A stretch of DNA of 64,000 bases, from assembly GCA_021432635.1 (NCBI GenBank), contig MU270048.1, forward strand, positions 186,001 to 250,000. The letters are read 5' to 3'. The position numbers were made by a program, and so were the translations under genes. The notes under the pieces are model-generated. The model worked only from the letters and a program-made list of their open reading frames with translations. It was not told where the DNA came from and made no database searches. The first letter of the stretch is position 1; each line of letters opens with the position of its first letter. Below, one piece after another: positions 20,883 to 33,500 of this stretch. The DNA is from Thozetella sp. PMI_491. Lineage: Eukaryota > Ascomycota > Sordariomycetes > Chaetosphaeriales > Chaetosphaeriaceae.

Positions 20883-21439
20883 TTCGAATTGTCGCGCCAG
20901 TCAGTAACTAGGTAGTTGTTTGTCTAGATTGGGCTGAAATACGATGCTCCATCTGTTCGTTGATAGACAGGGGTGCCGGTGTTTCAAGTTCCTGGTCATG
21001 GCGCCCCCCCCTGGGTGCCACCTGTAACGGATCCGCGAAGAGCGGCATAGCTGCTTGATTACCTAAGGCTATACAAACTTCTTTGTTGACAACGACATAA
21101 TTATTAACAAAGCCAGGCGTAACTGGACCCGAAAGACTTGCGCCCTTTTTCTGTATCCAAAAAACAACAATCCAGCGTCCTCCATTTTCCATGTTGACGC
21201 GGACATCGGCTGTAGTATGGACTCAAGGCCAGGGATACACAGGCGGCGCAGCTAGTCAGCGAAATGAAATCCAACCTACCGAGGCAGTGCAGCGGGCTAT
21301 GTCGGCAAACAAGGCTGACAATATATGTCCCTTATGTGGTTGATAGATGGTTATAGGTAACGCTTGGCATTTTCGTTTGCATCTCCCGACACTCAGTCAT
21401 CCTCGATAGTACACAAGGGATTGTCCTGTAACATTTGCT
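20883..21439. other. Divergent promoter region, SET gene / hydrolase
   Basis: 557 bp between two divergent start codons. No motif stands out and no gene was seen. Confidence 0.5.
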
Positions 21440-22443
21440 ATGGAATCACTTTTGCCCACAAGCATCTCTGGCACAGTCGCCCTGCGAGATGGCCGCACCC
21501 TTGCCTACGAGATTTATGGCGACAATTCTGCCAAGGCACCGACAATATTTTTCTTCCACGGCATCTGCTCCTGTCGTTACGAAGCTGCCCTTTTCGACGC
21601 GGCTGCGCGCAGGCACGGTGTCCGCATAGTTGCTCCCGACCGCCCCGGCACGGGCGGGTCAACATTGCAACCAGACAGGACCATCGCTCAGTGGGCCGAC
21701 GATGTAATCCAGCTTGCTGACGCCCCGGAAATCAATGCCTTTTCCTTTGGCATCCTCTGCCGACGGGGCGGCGCGTCGTATGGTGAGAGCCCGCGCTAGC
21801 GATGTCCAATCCCAAGGCTCCTCTACCCTAGCTGATGCATATTTCCTTCCCTCAAGCCATAGCATGTTGTGCAGCTCTGCCCTCCACCAGGCTCCTTGCC
21901 GTTGGAATCCATGATGGTATATACCCCTCCAGCTTTGGAACAAAAGGAGATTTGTTTCAGGAACGGCTGCCTCGCTGGCTAGCCGCCAACGCTCCGTGGC
22001 TGATGGCCAAGATCCTCGGCAAAACTGCCGCCATGGCACAAGACACAGCACACCCGGAAAGGCTTGAAAAAGAGGTCCGGGGTAGATTTAAGGAGCCCTT
22101 TTTGAGCCAACTGGAGAACGACGGCTGCAATGTTCACGCTCTTGCTACTGTCTGCCTCAGGCAAGCCTTGGGGCTGGAGTACGGTGCCAGGAATGTGGCA
22201 CACGAGTGGAAGATTGCGTTGAGGGACTGGGAACTGGATCTGAAGGGGATGCAGCTAGAAGAAGGCAATTTGGTGCTGTGGCATGATAGAGAGGAGTCAA
22301 AGACACCGATCTTTGTTGCTGAGAAGGTACAGACCTGGCTCGTGGGCTCAGAATTGAGGCTGGTCGACTGGCCAGAGCAACCAGGATTGCTCGCAGGGTA
22401 CCACGATGAGATGATAGCCACAGTAGTGGACAAAATGAACTGA
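21440..22443 (+). CDS. Alpha/beta hydrolase-fold protein lacking the catalytic triad
   Basis: Exons 21440-21782 and 21857-22443 (GTGAGA..AAG intron) give 309 residues. The fold is recognisable: FFFHGICSCRY oxyanion region, VAPDRPGTGGS, then LLAVGIHDGIYPSSFGTKG and a C-terminal WHDREESKTP block. At the nucleophile elbow, where relatives have a GxSxG-type sequence, the protein reads LCRRGGASY, so Arg109 sits at the Ser position. At the acid site (WHGxxDxNxP in relatives) residue 261 is Glu, and where relatives have GH the sequence is PG (Gly291). All three catalytic residues are thus changed although the frame is open. It is either a pseudoenzyme or a decaying gene. Confidence 0.7.
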
Positions 22444-24400
22444 ATTCTGATTCTTCCACGAATTTCATTCTTCCAAGTAAGATAACTAAAGGTAATGAGA
22501 GTTAGTCTCTTGAAATGTAACGAATACAAAAGACTTCGGAATGCGGGTTTCGTGTCTCGCCAGCTTTGGCTAGTTCCCCAAATGTTATGCCCAACGTGAT
22601 CGAGTGGCGGCCATTCTAGCATACAAACCAATGAACCCATGGACAGAAGGTTTTCGACAGCTCGATTCCCACGGATAACCACGATCTCTGGGCAACCGCC
22701 AGCCTTTATCTCGCCTAAGATGAGGTCTATTACCAAGCAGATGACAATAATAAGTATAGGTACTCGTCTTCGTGGTCAGATTCTGGCCATGACATAAGCA
22801 TGCCAAGCTCATCTTGCAGGCAATTACGGCGAATCAGCTGCCGCACTTAGGTACGATGCTTCTGGCTGCCAGGCCAAGGATAGCCTAGCCCGAGAATGCT
22901 GCCAAGCCATGTTGCCTCTCACATGGCTCACGTTGGACAGAAATAAATAGGTGACGCACCCAATTTACGCGATATAGGCGTCCGACGGTACGAGGAACCC
23001 AGGCAAGTGCCCTAGTTTAAGCCCGTAATCAGTAGTTTCGCCGCTAAGTATCGCCGGCCATGCTTATAAAGCGGCGTCAAAACTTGGGCTGCAGGGAGCA
23101 ATATTCTGGCTAGCCGTGCAACGGAGCGGTCTAAAGCTACTGTTTTGGTATATTTCCCGTTTGGGCAAGATCTCTGTGATCGAGACAATGCGACTCACCG
23201 CAAGGTGCCTGTCCTTGCGATAACCGACCGCCTCTCAGCTTCTTGGTACTTCTGGAGCGTAAGTTCTCGCCCGCACACAGTCCTAGGCCGGGAATGCAAG
23301 TTGGAGATGCCGGCGGCATGCCGCCAGCTCCTTGAAATCCACGGATACTACTCTGCGCCCGATGCGAAGAGGGGCCTCTGATGCCACATGTGGTATGAGT
23401 GCCAGATTTGTACCGCCCGCCGGATTTTACATCTTCACACCGGACACTAAGTAAACTAGAGAAGCAACTAGTCGGCCCCAGATCTCCCAATTAGGAGAGG
23501 TCGCGCGGCACATCGGGGGCTTGCCAGCTCAGCCATTCTCCCAGAACTAATTGAAGTCCGTTCCCCGCACAAGCGAGTCCAAAGCATGCGTGCATGTCCA
23601 GCAATATAATTCGGACGCATATGAATACCTGCGATGCTTGGGCGTCCTATCCTAGTTCTGACGTGAGACCTTATCAAGTCTGTCGCCTAGAGCGACAGGG
23701 GCTAACCGCAGCCCTGGTCCAGCCTTACGGTCCCCCTCCCCCCCAAACTGCACAGGCATACCTCGCCCAAAACTTCACCTTATTTGAGTATATATCTTCG
23801 GTATCATCATGGGCCGCAGACCTGGTACGTAAGTGGCGTGCTGGGCTGTACCCCATGCGGAAAGGGTGCGCTCTTGATTCCCCAAGGCTTCTGCGGAGGC
23901 TAGCCCGCCGGTGTGACGCTCGTCGGAGTTATGGGCTGCCTTCATGTTGGTCAGCGAATATATGCTCGCGTGTACTCGACGGAATTCGGGTTGCCGAAAG
24001 GCTATGGATGGCCTGCGGCGTTTGCTGCAGCCACTCCCTGGAGACGGCGCTTGGGCGATGAAGCTGCAGTTCCTTCGATCTTGGCTATTCTGAGGGGGGG
24101 CAACGGGATCGTGGCGACAGCCAGGAAAGGTAACTTCTGGTGCCCACAGATGTGAGGGGTCTGAAAGGAGGAGATTTCGGACAGGGGTGGCATAGATACG
24201 TATTTCGGACAAATGTCCTGCCCGAGCTTGAGTCGACAGCATCTAGGATCCATGGGTAGCCGCCGCCCCTTGTCGATGCATGAGGGCTTGATGGCTCTCG
24301 CGGAATGTGTATTTAAGCAGGTACCTCTTCCTTGGACCTGAACCCTTGATGCAAGGGTTCTTTTGAATATAACTGCACCTTATCGCATTGTACTTGAGCA
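22444..24400. other. Intergenic, 2 kb; TATA box of the P450
   Basis: No recognisable gene. Several short frames (23594-24242, both strands) match nothing I know. A TATA-like GTATTTAA at 24309-24316 lies about 90 bp before the P450 ATG and is its likely core promoter. A second TATA-like TTATAAAG near 23064 has no evident gene behind it. Confidence 0.45.
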
Positions 24401-26127
24401 ATGGATTCAATTACCGTGTTCTCCCCGATGCAAGGGTTTTTTGCCTTGGCTGCCGTGCCGTTGCTTGCCTACACTTTGTCCTTAGTCTCGTTCCTTTCGC
24501 TCCCAAACACGCTTCAACCGGCCAGATGGAAGTCCCACAGTCTCTTTGGTCGACTATGGGCCTACCTCAAAGCGTGGTCCAGTGGCCACTCAGGTCTTAT
24601 GAATGGCTATAGCACAGTAAGCCTGACATCTTAGAACCCGGAACGGAGCCTAGTAGTATGGTAGCAGTGGCTAACAGACCGAAGAACTCCAAGCAGAACA
24701 GGGCGTTCGTCATGCCTAGCCCAAGCGGGAGCCCCATAATCATGCTCCCGAAAGAGCAGCAGAAGTGGCTTGTTAGCCAGCCGGACCGAGTCCTGTCCCA
24801 ACGTATTGCCAACGTGGAGAGCTATGCTCTTAACCACCTCTTTCCATCGGTCGACATGCACAACGAGGTCATGATCAACATGGTGAAGCGGTACATGGTA
24901 GGGCGCCTCGGGGCCGCACAGCCGGCCATGCACGACGAGCTGAAGGGCCTGATGGATGCCCGGCTCGGCACAGACGGTACCTGGCGGGACATCAGCATTG
25001 CCACGACATTCAAGGACATTGTGCTCAGAACAGGGTACCGTGTTCACGTCGGAGACTCGCTCTGCGGGAATGAGGCGTTTGTTGAAGCCTCGTGGAGGAT
25101 GACATTATGGGCTGGTATCGGAACCATGATTGTCGGGCAGTTTGCCCCACGCATCCTCAAGCGCCCCATCGGCTACTTGTGCTCTCTGCCGATAACGTAC
25201 TACACAAGCAAGTATCGGTCTCTCATATACCCCGTCTTCAAAGAGCGTCTCGAACAGGTAGAGAGGGTGAAGAATGGAGAGGCATCTGATGAGGACCTCC
25301 CGAGGGACGCCATCACATGGACAGCGCAGATCCTCCAGGAACGGAGTTCCGAGGGCGCGACGATCGACAACATCATAGACAACTTCATCACTATCTTCAC
25401 TGCAGCCTTCGCGACGATCCCGGTCATGGTTCACGCTGTGATCAACCTGGTGTCGCTCCCAGAAGCCCAAGCCTACCTACCCTTGCTCCAGGAAGAGATC
25501 AGGAGCACGTTCAGCCGGCCGGAAGCATGGGCTGCCGCCGACACCACCGCACCCGGACACATGCCTCTCCTTGAAGCGTTCCTGCGCGAGTCCATGCGCT
25601 ACACGCCATTTTTTGCCCGGGGACAGGAACACAAAGTCGTGAGCAAGGCCGGCTTGTCGCTCCCCGACGGCACGCACGTCCCTTATGGCACGTATCTTGC
25701 TTGCCCTGTTGCTGGGGTGGCTGGCGACGAGCGGTTCTATGAGAATGCATCTAAGTTTGACCCGTATCGCTTCCTAGTCGAGGTTGAGGATGAGAAGATG
25801 GGCGAGATGACGTGGCTCCTCAAACCCAACTGCCAGCTCACCTCCCCGAGCGAGATATTCATGGGCTTTGGATATGGGAAGCATGCCTGGTAAGGAGCCC
25901 TCGACATGTCAGAACCTAGTCGGCCGATTCAGCTAACATGGAGATACAGCCCTGGGCGGTTCTTCGCTGCTCGTGTTGCAAAACTGATCATTTCGTACTT
26001 TGTCTATTATTATGACTTTGAGCCTCTGGAGAGACGACCGAGTAATAGGGTCGTGGGTAGTTTTACTATTCCGCCTCTATTCTCGTCTGTTAGGGTGAGG
26101 AGAAAGGAAGCATACGTGAAGGCATAG
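24401..26127 (+). CDS. Cytochrome P450 monooxygenase
   Basis: Exons 24401-24616, 24685-25889 and 25950-26127 give 532 residues. An N-terminal membrane anchor (FFALAAVPLLAYTLSLVSFL) places it in the ER. The K-helix ExxR is ESMR. The haem loop FMGFGYGKHACPGRFFA is complete only after splicing: the second intron (GTAAGG..CAG) splits the Cys codon TG|C itself. The I-helix reads FTAAFATIPVMVH and lacks the usual acid-Thr pair. The family resembles fungal P450s of secondary metabolism, but no backbone synthase lies nearby. Intron 1 uses a GAAG acceptor 10 nt after a CTAAC branch site, passing over a nearer CAG. Substrate unknown. Confidence 0.88.
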
Positions 26128-26743
26128 CCCCGGTAATCTGACTGTCTGCGTGTGGCGAGTTGCTAGGCATAGAACTCTGCATCCTCAGCCCTAGAATCGA
26201 TCCATGGCCTATAATCGCTATAGACTAGAAAAGATGCCCCATACCCATTGCTAGTCATCTGTGTCATTCATCATGTGTGCGGAGTGCAAAGACAGGCATT
26301 GACACGACGACCATTGTTACCCTCTGTGCTCGAGGAGTAGCGAATTTTCGATGCCCCAAAGAGTCGCTCGGCGCCTTGGAAGAGTGACGTCGATGTTCAA
26401 AGACCCTCCTCGTGTGAGACATGACCATCAAAGCACCTGAGCTATGGTGTCGATACGGCACGCTCCGGCTCGTGCATTCGTCCGCATTCGTCGGCCGGCT
26501 CTGAATCATTACGGAAAGAGACGAACCGCGCCGACGCCTGGGAGGGACACAAAGCCCTTGAACGGGGCCGTCTGCACTTCATCTCGTCTGTCGCCGCGTT
26601 CAAAACCCCGGCATACCTGGCTGCGCCGATCCGGCTGGATGTCGTACTATTCACTTTCCCTACGTGCCTCACCCGCTGTCTCGTTCAAATCCGCGGTCCT
26701 GGAACCTCGCCGTGGAACCGGAATATCTCTAAAGCACGCGACG
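26128..26743. other. Intergenic, CFEM gene promoter
   Basis: 616 bp. The frame of the CFEM gene stays open upstream of its ATG, but without a signal peptide or domain. Nothing else was seen. Confidence 0.5.
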
Positions 26744-27205
26744 ATGCACTTTTCGGCCCTCGCCAAAGTCTCCCTCGGCCTCGTCGCCATCCAGACTGCC
26801 GCCGCTGCCGCCACGATGGCCACCCTTCCTCAGCTCATCCAGCAGCTGCCGGCCTGTGCTGTGTCCTGCTTCGAAGAGGCGGCCATCTCATCCGGCTGCA
26901 AAGGTGCGGCCGACTTCAACTGCGTCTGCAGTCCGAGAAAGATGACCCAGCTCATTACGCAGGCGGGCTCCTGCATTGGGCTCGGCAGCAATTGCGACCT
27001 TAGCAAAGCTGCCCTCGTCGCCTCCCAGATCTGCGCCACCATTGCAAACAATCCCAGCGAGAGCGATCTGGCCAGCGCTTCTGCGGTAGCTAGCAGTGCT
27101 CTAGCCACTGCCACCACCACCACCAAGAATGCAGCCCCCAAGCCGACAGCCGTCGCAATGGCTGCGATGGGCGTCGTTGCTGCTTATGCCGTGCTAGGGC
27201 TATAG
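26744..27205 (+). CDS. CFEM-domain GPI-anchored protein
   Basis: 153 residues: signal peptide (MHFSALAKVSLGLVAIQTAAAA), a CFEM domain at about 28-88 with the eight expected cysteines (pattern LPACAVSC, SGC, FNCVC, GSC, SNC, QIC), a Ser/Thr/Ala-rich stalk and a hydrophobic C-terminus (AVAMAAMGVVAAYAVLGL) suited to GPI attachment. The start ATG was chosen for the signal peptide. CFEM proteins are fungus-specific surface proteins; some bind haem, others act in adhesion, appressorium formation or as effectors. The Asp that coordinates haem in Candida Csa2/Rbt5 is plausibly the D of GAADFNC. Which role applies here is unknown. Confidence 0.9.
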   Translation: MHFSALAKVSLGLVAIQTAAAAATMATLPQLIQQLPACAVSCFEEAAISSGCKGAADFNCVCSPRKMTQLITQAGSCIGLGSNCDLSKAALVASQICATIANNPSESDLASASAVASSALATATTTTKNAAPKPTAVAMAAMGVVAAYAVLGL

Positions 27206-27552
27206 GAAGATTTGGCATGTCGGCGTTGGCGAAGGATAGGACAGGAAAATGAACGCCCCTGGCGGGTTGAGAGACGAATGTAGAGTATAGATATCATAGT
27301 GGTGTGGCCAGCGAGCCGTTGCTTTTTGTAGACCAAGTTGGGGCATCGCGGCGTCATAGGACTTCTAGGCATAGAACGAGCAAAGGCAACATAGATCACG
27401 ATTCCTCTCAACGATGTATTCGGTCATTAAATTAAGATACACGCCTTGTACGCCGCCATTGTGCCCTAAACCCATCATTCGGCGTCCGTCTATGCACATA
27501 CCATAGAGCTTGATGCACCTATCCGTCCCAAAGGCTCCTGACGTAGAGCACG
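27206..27552. other. Convergent intergenic region
   Basis: 347 bp between the 3' ends of the CFEM gene and POL2, holding their 3' untranslated regions. Nothing else was seen. Confidence 0.55.
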
Positions 27553-30500
27553 TTACAAACCAGCAAACAAACCTTCAACAACGTCCCCGAGCATCTTTAG
27601 GCCGTAGAACTTGGCCACGCTGCGGTAGACGCGCAACTCTCGTAACACTTCTTCCTTCTTCACCGTCTCAACCCATGTACCGCTGCACGTGCAGTGCTCC
27701 ATGAACTCGTTAACCCGTAGGGCGCGGCACTTGGAGCATTGGAGGTCCTGCGTCGTCCATTCTACCACGAACGCCTCCACATTTGCTAAGAGGCGTTCCT
27801 CAATCTCATTCTTGTCGTACTCGGCCTCGCAGTACGAGCATTGCCACTTGCCGCCGCCGCCGCCCGTCTGGTCCGGCAGCAGGGCTTCGTCGCGGCACAG
27901 ATCCAGGTCGCGGGCCATGGTACAGCTGTCGCAGCTGAGCTGGGAGATCTTGAGGCTCTCGGAGGGGTTCACGAAGGCACCGTCCTTGCTGAACTCGCGC
28001 ACATCAAACATGGCCAGGAGTTCCTTGCGCAGGAGGCGCGCCTCGATCGTGATGTTCTTATCCAGGCTGAGAACCTGCATGAGCGACTTCACGAGCTCGA
28101 GAATTGGGTTGGCTGAGCGAGCGATACGCTTGCGATCACCTGCGCTGCTCGGGCTAGGGTCTGCGGCAAGGTGCGCGAGGTAGGAGCCGGGCAGCTGGGG
28201 GAAGCTGTAGTCGCCCGCGAGTTCCGGATGCAGCATTTCGCGCTTTTGGGCGTTGATGAGAGCCGCGATCTCCTTCTTGAGCGGTATCTCGAAAGCCTTG
28301 CCCGAGATGATTTGCCCGGTGGAAAGATCGTCATCCTCCCCTCCCTTGCGCGCGGGAAGCTGTGTCAGGCGCGGCGTGGCAGTCGGGTCGCTTCCTGTGG
28401 CCGGCCGCTTGATGCTGTGCATGAGCTGGACGAACTCAACCACCCAGTCCCTGAAGGTGGGCTGGAGGCGCATGGGCAGGAAGGTTGCCATCTGCCAATG
28501 CATGATCATCTGCAGGTTCTGTTCATCCTGCTCAATAACCTCCTGGCACGCCTTGCCGCCATAGTTGAACTCGTCGTACCACACTAGGTAGTCCCAATAC
28601 TCGTTGATCTCTAGATCGATGAAGTGGAAGAGCGGCTTGCCCTTGATGCTCTTGAGAATATACTGCGAGTACGCGTAGGCATTGCCGACCTCGGACTTGG
28701 TAGTCTGCAGAAGCAGACGGTTCGCGCTGGCGAAGATGATCTGGGACCCGACACGCCGGAAATCGGCCATGAGCTGGAGCAGTGCCTTCCGGCTCATCAT
28801 TTGGACGTAAAAATGGAGAGCGCGGTCGTAGAGACAGGAAATTGGCGACTCAACCCAGCGAACGAGATGCTGCACCATGATGTCGGCCATGGTGGAGCCT
28901 TTGCAGGCCTCAGCCCACCACGACTTGACCATTTCACGCAAGACCTGAACGCTGGCGTTGGCGAACGTGTTCTCCGTGTAGAGGGCATCGTTGCCATCTC
29001 CAGAGGCATCGGCGGCCGGGTTGAATGCGATGCTGTCGGCACCCTCCAGCTCGTTGACGAGCGACGAGGTCAAAATGGTATTGATCGCCAGGTTGCGGAC
29101 CTCGAGGTCGATACAGACCGATGCGTAGGTGCCAGGTGTGTTCACTGAGGGCATCTGGACCGTGTCAAGAGAGCCGACCACATCGTCCTTCTCGTACTCA
29201 GCGTGATCCGGCAGAGGGCTAGGCGACCACCATAGCACTACGTTGTTCGCCTGCAACCGGCGAGCGTACGCAACGTCGATCAGGAAGCGGGGATCGTCGC
29301 GTTCCAAGTTGCAAAGAGGCACGTTCCCGTAGCGCGCCAGTGCGGTCAAATGCGTGACCCAGGATCCCAAGCTGAGGTAATGGTTGACCAGCCGCCGGGC
29401 GACGACCGTCTGCCAGCCAAGCGGGGGCAGGGAGCTGTCCGCTTGGTCGTACTTCAGGGGTATAATGGGGAACTCGGCCAGGATTGGAACCTCATGCACC
29501 AAGAGATTGCGCTGCGAGGACTGAATTACCATCATGGTGGGGCCAGGCTCGTCCTTCCGCATCTTCTTGACCACGTCGCCCAGCTCTAAGAACGCTTTCC
29601 TGCGGGTGGTGACCTGGGTGATGCGGAAGTTCAGCTTCTCCTGGTAAGGGAAGCAGTCCTGCCAGTTGGCATCACCCGCTTCCTCGTTTCTCCGAGCGAG
29701 CATGTCGGCATACAGTTTATTGACATTGGGCAGATCGCCGCTGTCTCGGTTCTTGTGCAGGATGACAATGTGTGCTTGCTCGCCAGTGGAAGAGAAGAGG
29801 CCAAATATCTGCCGGTCCCCAGAGCTAATGTGGGAGACATAGATGTATGCCATCCGCGCGCTCTCGAGATAGTTCGGCAGCTTCGCGGGTCTCTTCAACG
29901 ATGCGAGCTCAAAACCCTGATCCAGTCCAGCGCCGAGAACGCCCGGCTGGGTCTCGTCGATAGTGCACAGGTTGCCGAGCTGAAGCAAGGCTCGCACATT
30001 TAGGGGCAGCTGCTTTTCGTACACACCCTCTACGCTAGGGTGGTTGAACAGCAGCGAGAACTTCTCAGCCTCCCGGAAGTAGACTTCCTCCGACACCGTC
30101 ATCTTGAAGAGATGAACCGAGGGGTGGCCATTGGGTAGCGTATGGTTGACTTGTTCCACATGGCAGCCGGCCACCTCAACATCTGGCAGCTCCTGGCTCT
30201 TCAGGTTTAGGTACACCTGGCGTGGCACCTGGAGCTTGACAGTATGGATCTTGTTGTCGATGAGGGCGAACGCGGTCACGATTCCGGGGTTGTCAGATGG
30301 CCTGAGCTGCAGCAGCTGCCAGGTGTTCCGGAAGGTCACTGCAGCTTGGTTCCTGAAAGACTGGCCAATGTTGCTCTGCATGTTGCTCCGGCGTTCACCG
30401 AACAGATGCTTCCGCCGAATTCTTGCCTGCTTTTGGATCTTCCACTTTTTCTTTTGGTATTCTAGGAAGGCAGCATAGTCCTCGCTGGGGTCTGGCATCT

Positions 30501-33500
30501 CTTTCGGGAGCGCGGAGAAGGGGTCGAGGTTCTCTGGTGCTGCCGGCTCAGGGGACTTCCTCTTCTGGGCTGTGGGAGCCTTTTGCGAGGCGGAGATGGC
30601 AGAGCTCAGCGTCTTCGGCTGGAGCAGCTTGTTGCCGAAGTCCTCCAAGTCGCCTAGCCGAGGGCTCGTGTTTAGGTTCGTGATGTCCTCGAGAGGGCCG
30701 CCTTTGGTGGGTGCGCCGAACAGGTCGGTCAGCTTCTTCTGCTTCATCCTGTCCTCCTTGATGTTGATACGCCGCTGGAGCCAGTCGGGGTGAGGCACGC
30801 GAGGCACAGGGTTCCGGACCTTCTGGAGGGCCGCAGGGATAGTGATCAGCTTCTGGATAACGGACCCCAGACGCTCCAGGTAGTAGTCCCAGTCGAGCAG
30901 GGCCCTAGGATCGGTGTCCGCAGGCTCCTCTTTCAGCCACTTCTTGAGGTACAGCCGCTTCGTTTCTTCCTCGGCAGAGAAGATGGCAACTGGGACAGCG
31001 CGTTCGGTGACGGGGGCATTCTTCGGTCGTGCGCAGATGATAAATTTGCAGTTCAAGCCCTTGTCCTTTACCATCTGCTCTCCCAGGAAGTCGGCGAGAC
31101 GCTTGGCCGTCGTGATCGAGGTCGATTTCTGGGTGCCGTACTCCTGCAGCGTCTTGCTCATGCTTCGATTCTCCGAAATGAGTTCCATGAGCTCTTCGTC
31201 AGCCAGGGTGGCGCCCTTGGAGTGCAAAACGTCGAGCCACCTGTTGGCAACCTTGGCGACTGCGCCGTAGCATTCGGCGAGGGTGGTGCCTTCGAGGAAG
31301 AACTTGAAGATCTGCTGCTGGAAAATTTTGATGAGTTTGAGCTCTCCTCTCCTCTTTACTTCGAAGCCCTTGAGCTCCGCGAGGCTCCCGTCGTCGTTGA
31401 ACACGGCATAGCGCTTCTTCAAGTTCTTGTCCTCCTCCTTCGATGTGGGTAGAACCATGGCTTTGTAAGGGCCGTCGACCTCGAAGAAGATCGAGTTGTC
31501 GCTGTGCGTCTCATACTTGAAATTTTGCGGGTCCACGAGGGTTTGGTACTGATGGTTTGTGAATTTGGCATGGACAAGATGGTTCAACATGACGCAAGGG
31601 TACGAGATGGTCATTTTCTTGCCGTTCTTGAGCTTGAACGAGAAGTTTTCGGGGAACGTGGCCGGCAGCATGCACCAGATACCGTCCGTATCCAGCTCGA
31701 GAGGTCGACCAAGACGCTCGACGAGGTCCTTGGCTAGCTGGATAATGGTCGCACCAGTCAAACAGGTGACGCCGGCCATCTCCATGGAGTACCAGCGGGA
31801 GCCTTTTCGCATGACGTAACCGTAGAACGAGTTTAGAATGACCTTGTGCGCTAGCTGCAGAGAGTCGAAGAGAATAATCATCTTCTTGGCGGCATCAATC
31901 TCTCCAGCTGCGGCGCCTGATGATTTCAGCGCCTCTGTCTTGCCCTTCCACACCTTGGCCTTGCCCTTGTAGTCGTACCGACGATCACGGAAGTCGCGGA
32001 CAGTATTGATGTAGAAGGGGTTCTCCCGCTGGCAAATAACGGCTTCTCGCACGATGGTGGTCGAGTCGTGGATCTTGTGATACACCTTTTGCGAGTAGAG
32101 TTGCAGTCGCTTGCGGACTAGGCCCGCTTGTTCATCGGCGGGGAGCTCCTGGAAAGTGCGCATGGGGCTATTAGGGTATTTGCCCGGAAACTTCTCGTTC
32201 TCTAGGGCGTGTCGGATCATGTTGTACTCGTCGCGCTTCGCCGGAAGATACTCTCCTCTCCAGGCCCAAGGGAGCCTTCGGTCGCAGGTCTTGCCGGGCC
32301 GGTTGAAGTCACAGGCCGCACAGTCCGACTCCTGGATCATGGAATCTGGCTGCAGTCGATTGGTGGTCATGATGTTGGGGTACATGGATGCAACATCCAA
32401 GTGGTAAATCAGCGGCCGCTCGTTCCTGTTTGGAGTCTCCTTCAAAAGATTGAGTCGCGCCAGGATTTGTTCTCGAACCTCGTCATAGTTGGTGACGTCG
32501 TCCATGGACTTTTTCTCCTCGACCGTGATGCTAAAATTCAAGGCGGCATCCAGATCACGGATGAGCTCGTCTACCGCGCCTGTGTCGACGGCGAAATTAA
32601 CTGGGATATCGGAGCGGAACACGCCAGCTTCGATACTTTCGACGTGACCGCCGACGTAGGTCTCTGAGTCCAGCAGGTGTCCCTCCCAGAAAGACTCTTT
32701 TGGGGTGACGTGCTTGTTCGGAAGCACGATGTCTTTCTGGTAGGCCTGGACCATGAGAAGCATTTCGCAGAGAGTGCCCGTTCCCTTTCGGAGGGTGTCG
32801 TCGCCTCCCAGCGGCAAAATCGTACACAGGGAGAAGATGAACGGGTGGACATATTTCATATAAAGGTAGTAAGTGGCGACGGCATCGGAGACTGAGTATT
32901 CGGCCAGCGTTTGGGGCCGCTCGTTAGCATACGGCGTCATGAGCTCCGGGTCGAGCTCGTCGGGATCATAGCCGAGCTTGGCCACGGTGACGGCCTTCAA
33001 GCCGCGACTTCCTTGCGGTAGGTAACTGTCTCGGTTGACCCAGTGGAAGCAGTCCATATGGACACTGTAGTTGCACTTGTACTGGTCCTCGTTGTCCTTC
33101 TTCCATCCGATCTCGTGGTACATGTCGATACCGTTGGCACTGGCGCGAGCTTCGACGAATGGCCAATCGAAGAAGTCACCGTTGTACGTCGCGATGACGG
33201 TGGGCCGCGCCTCCTTGATGTGGAGAAAGAACCGCTCCAGCACGGCCTTCTCGTCGGGCTCGTTGAAGATCATAAAGGGACCGGGGTATTCCGGCTTAGG
33301 CGTATAGTCAAAATCGGCGATGTCCTCCGCCACGATCTCTCGGTTCGTGATCAGAAAGCCTTGGCCATCAATCATGTATGAAATCATCATGACCTGATCG
33401 ATAGTAGCATCGGGGAACTTAAGAGGGAGCTTCGTCGTCTCGATATCGTACGCCATCACAACAGGATCCGCCATAGCAAGACGTTCTGGGTCGCGGACGA

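Noticed and set aside
23594-24242. Overlapping 150-codon frames in the gap before the first P450
   Set aside because: No domain, no signal peptide and no splice continuation found; likely chance.
30790-31452. Several long plus-strand open frames inside POL2 (also 28624-29148, 32209-32667)
   Set aside because: They lie antisense to conserved polymerase motifs and encode no recognisable protein.
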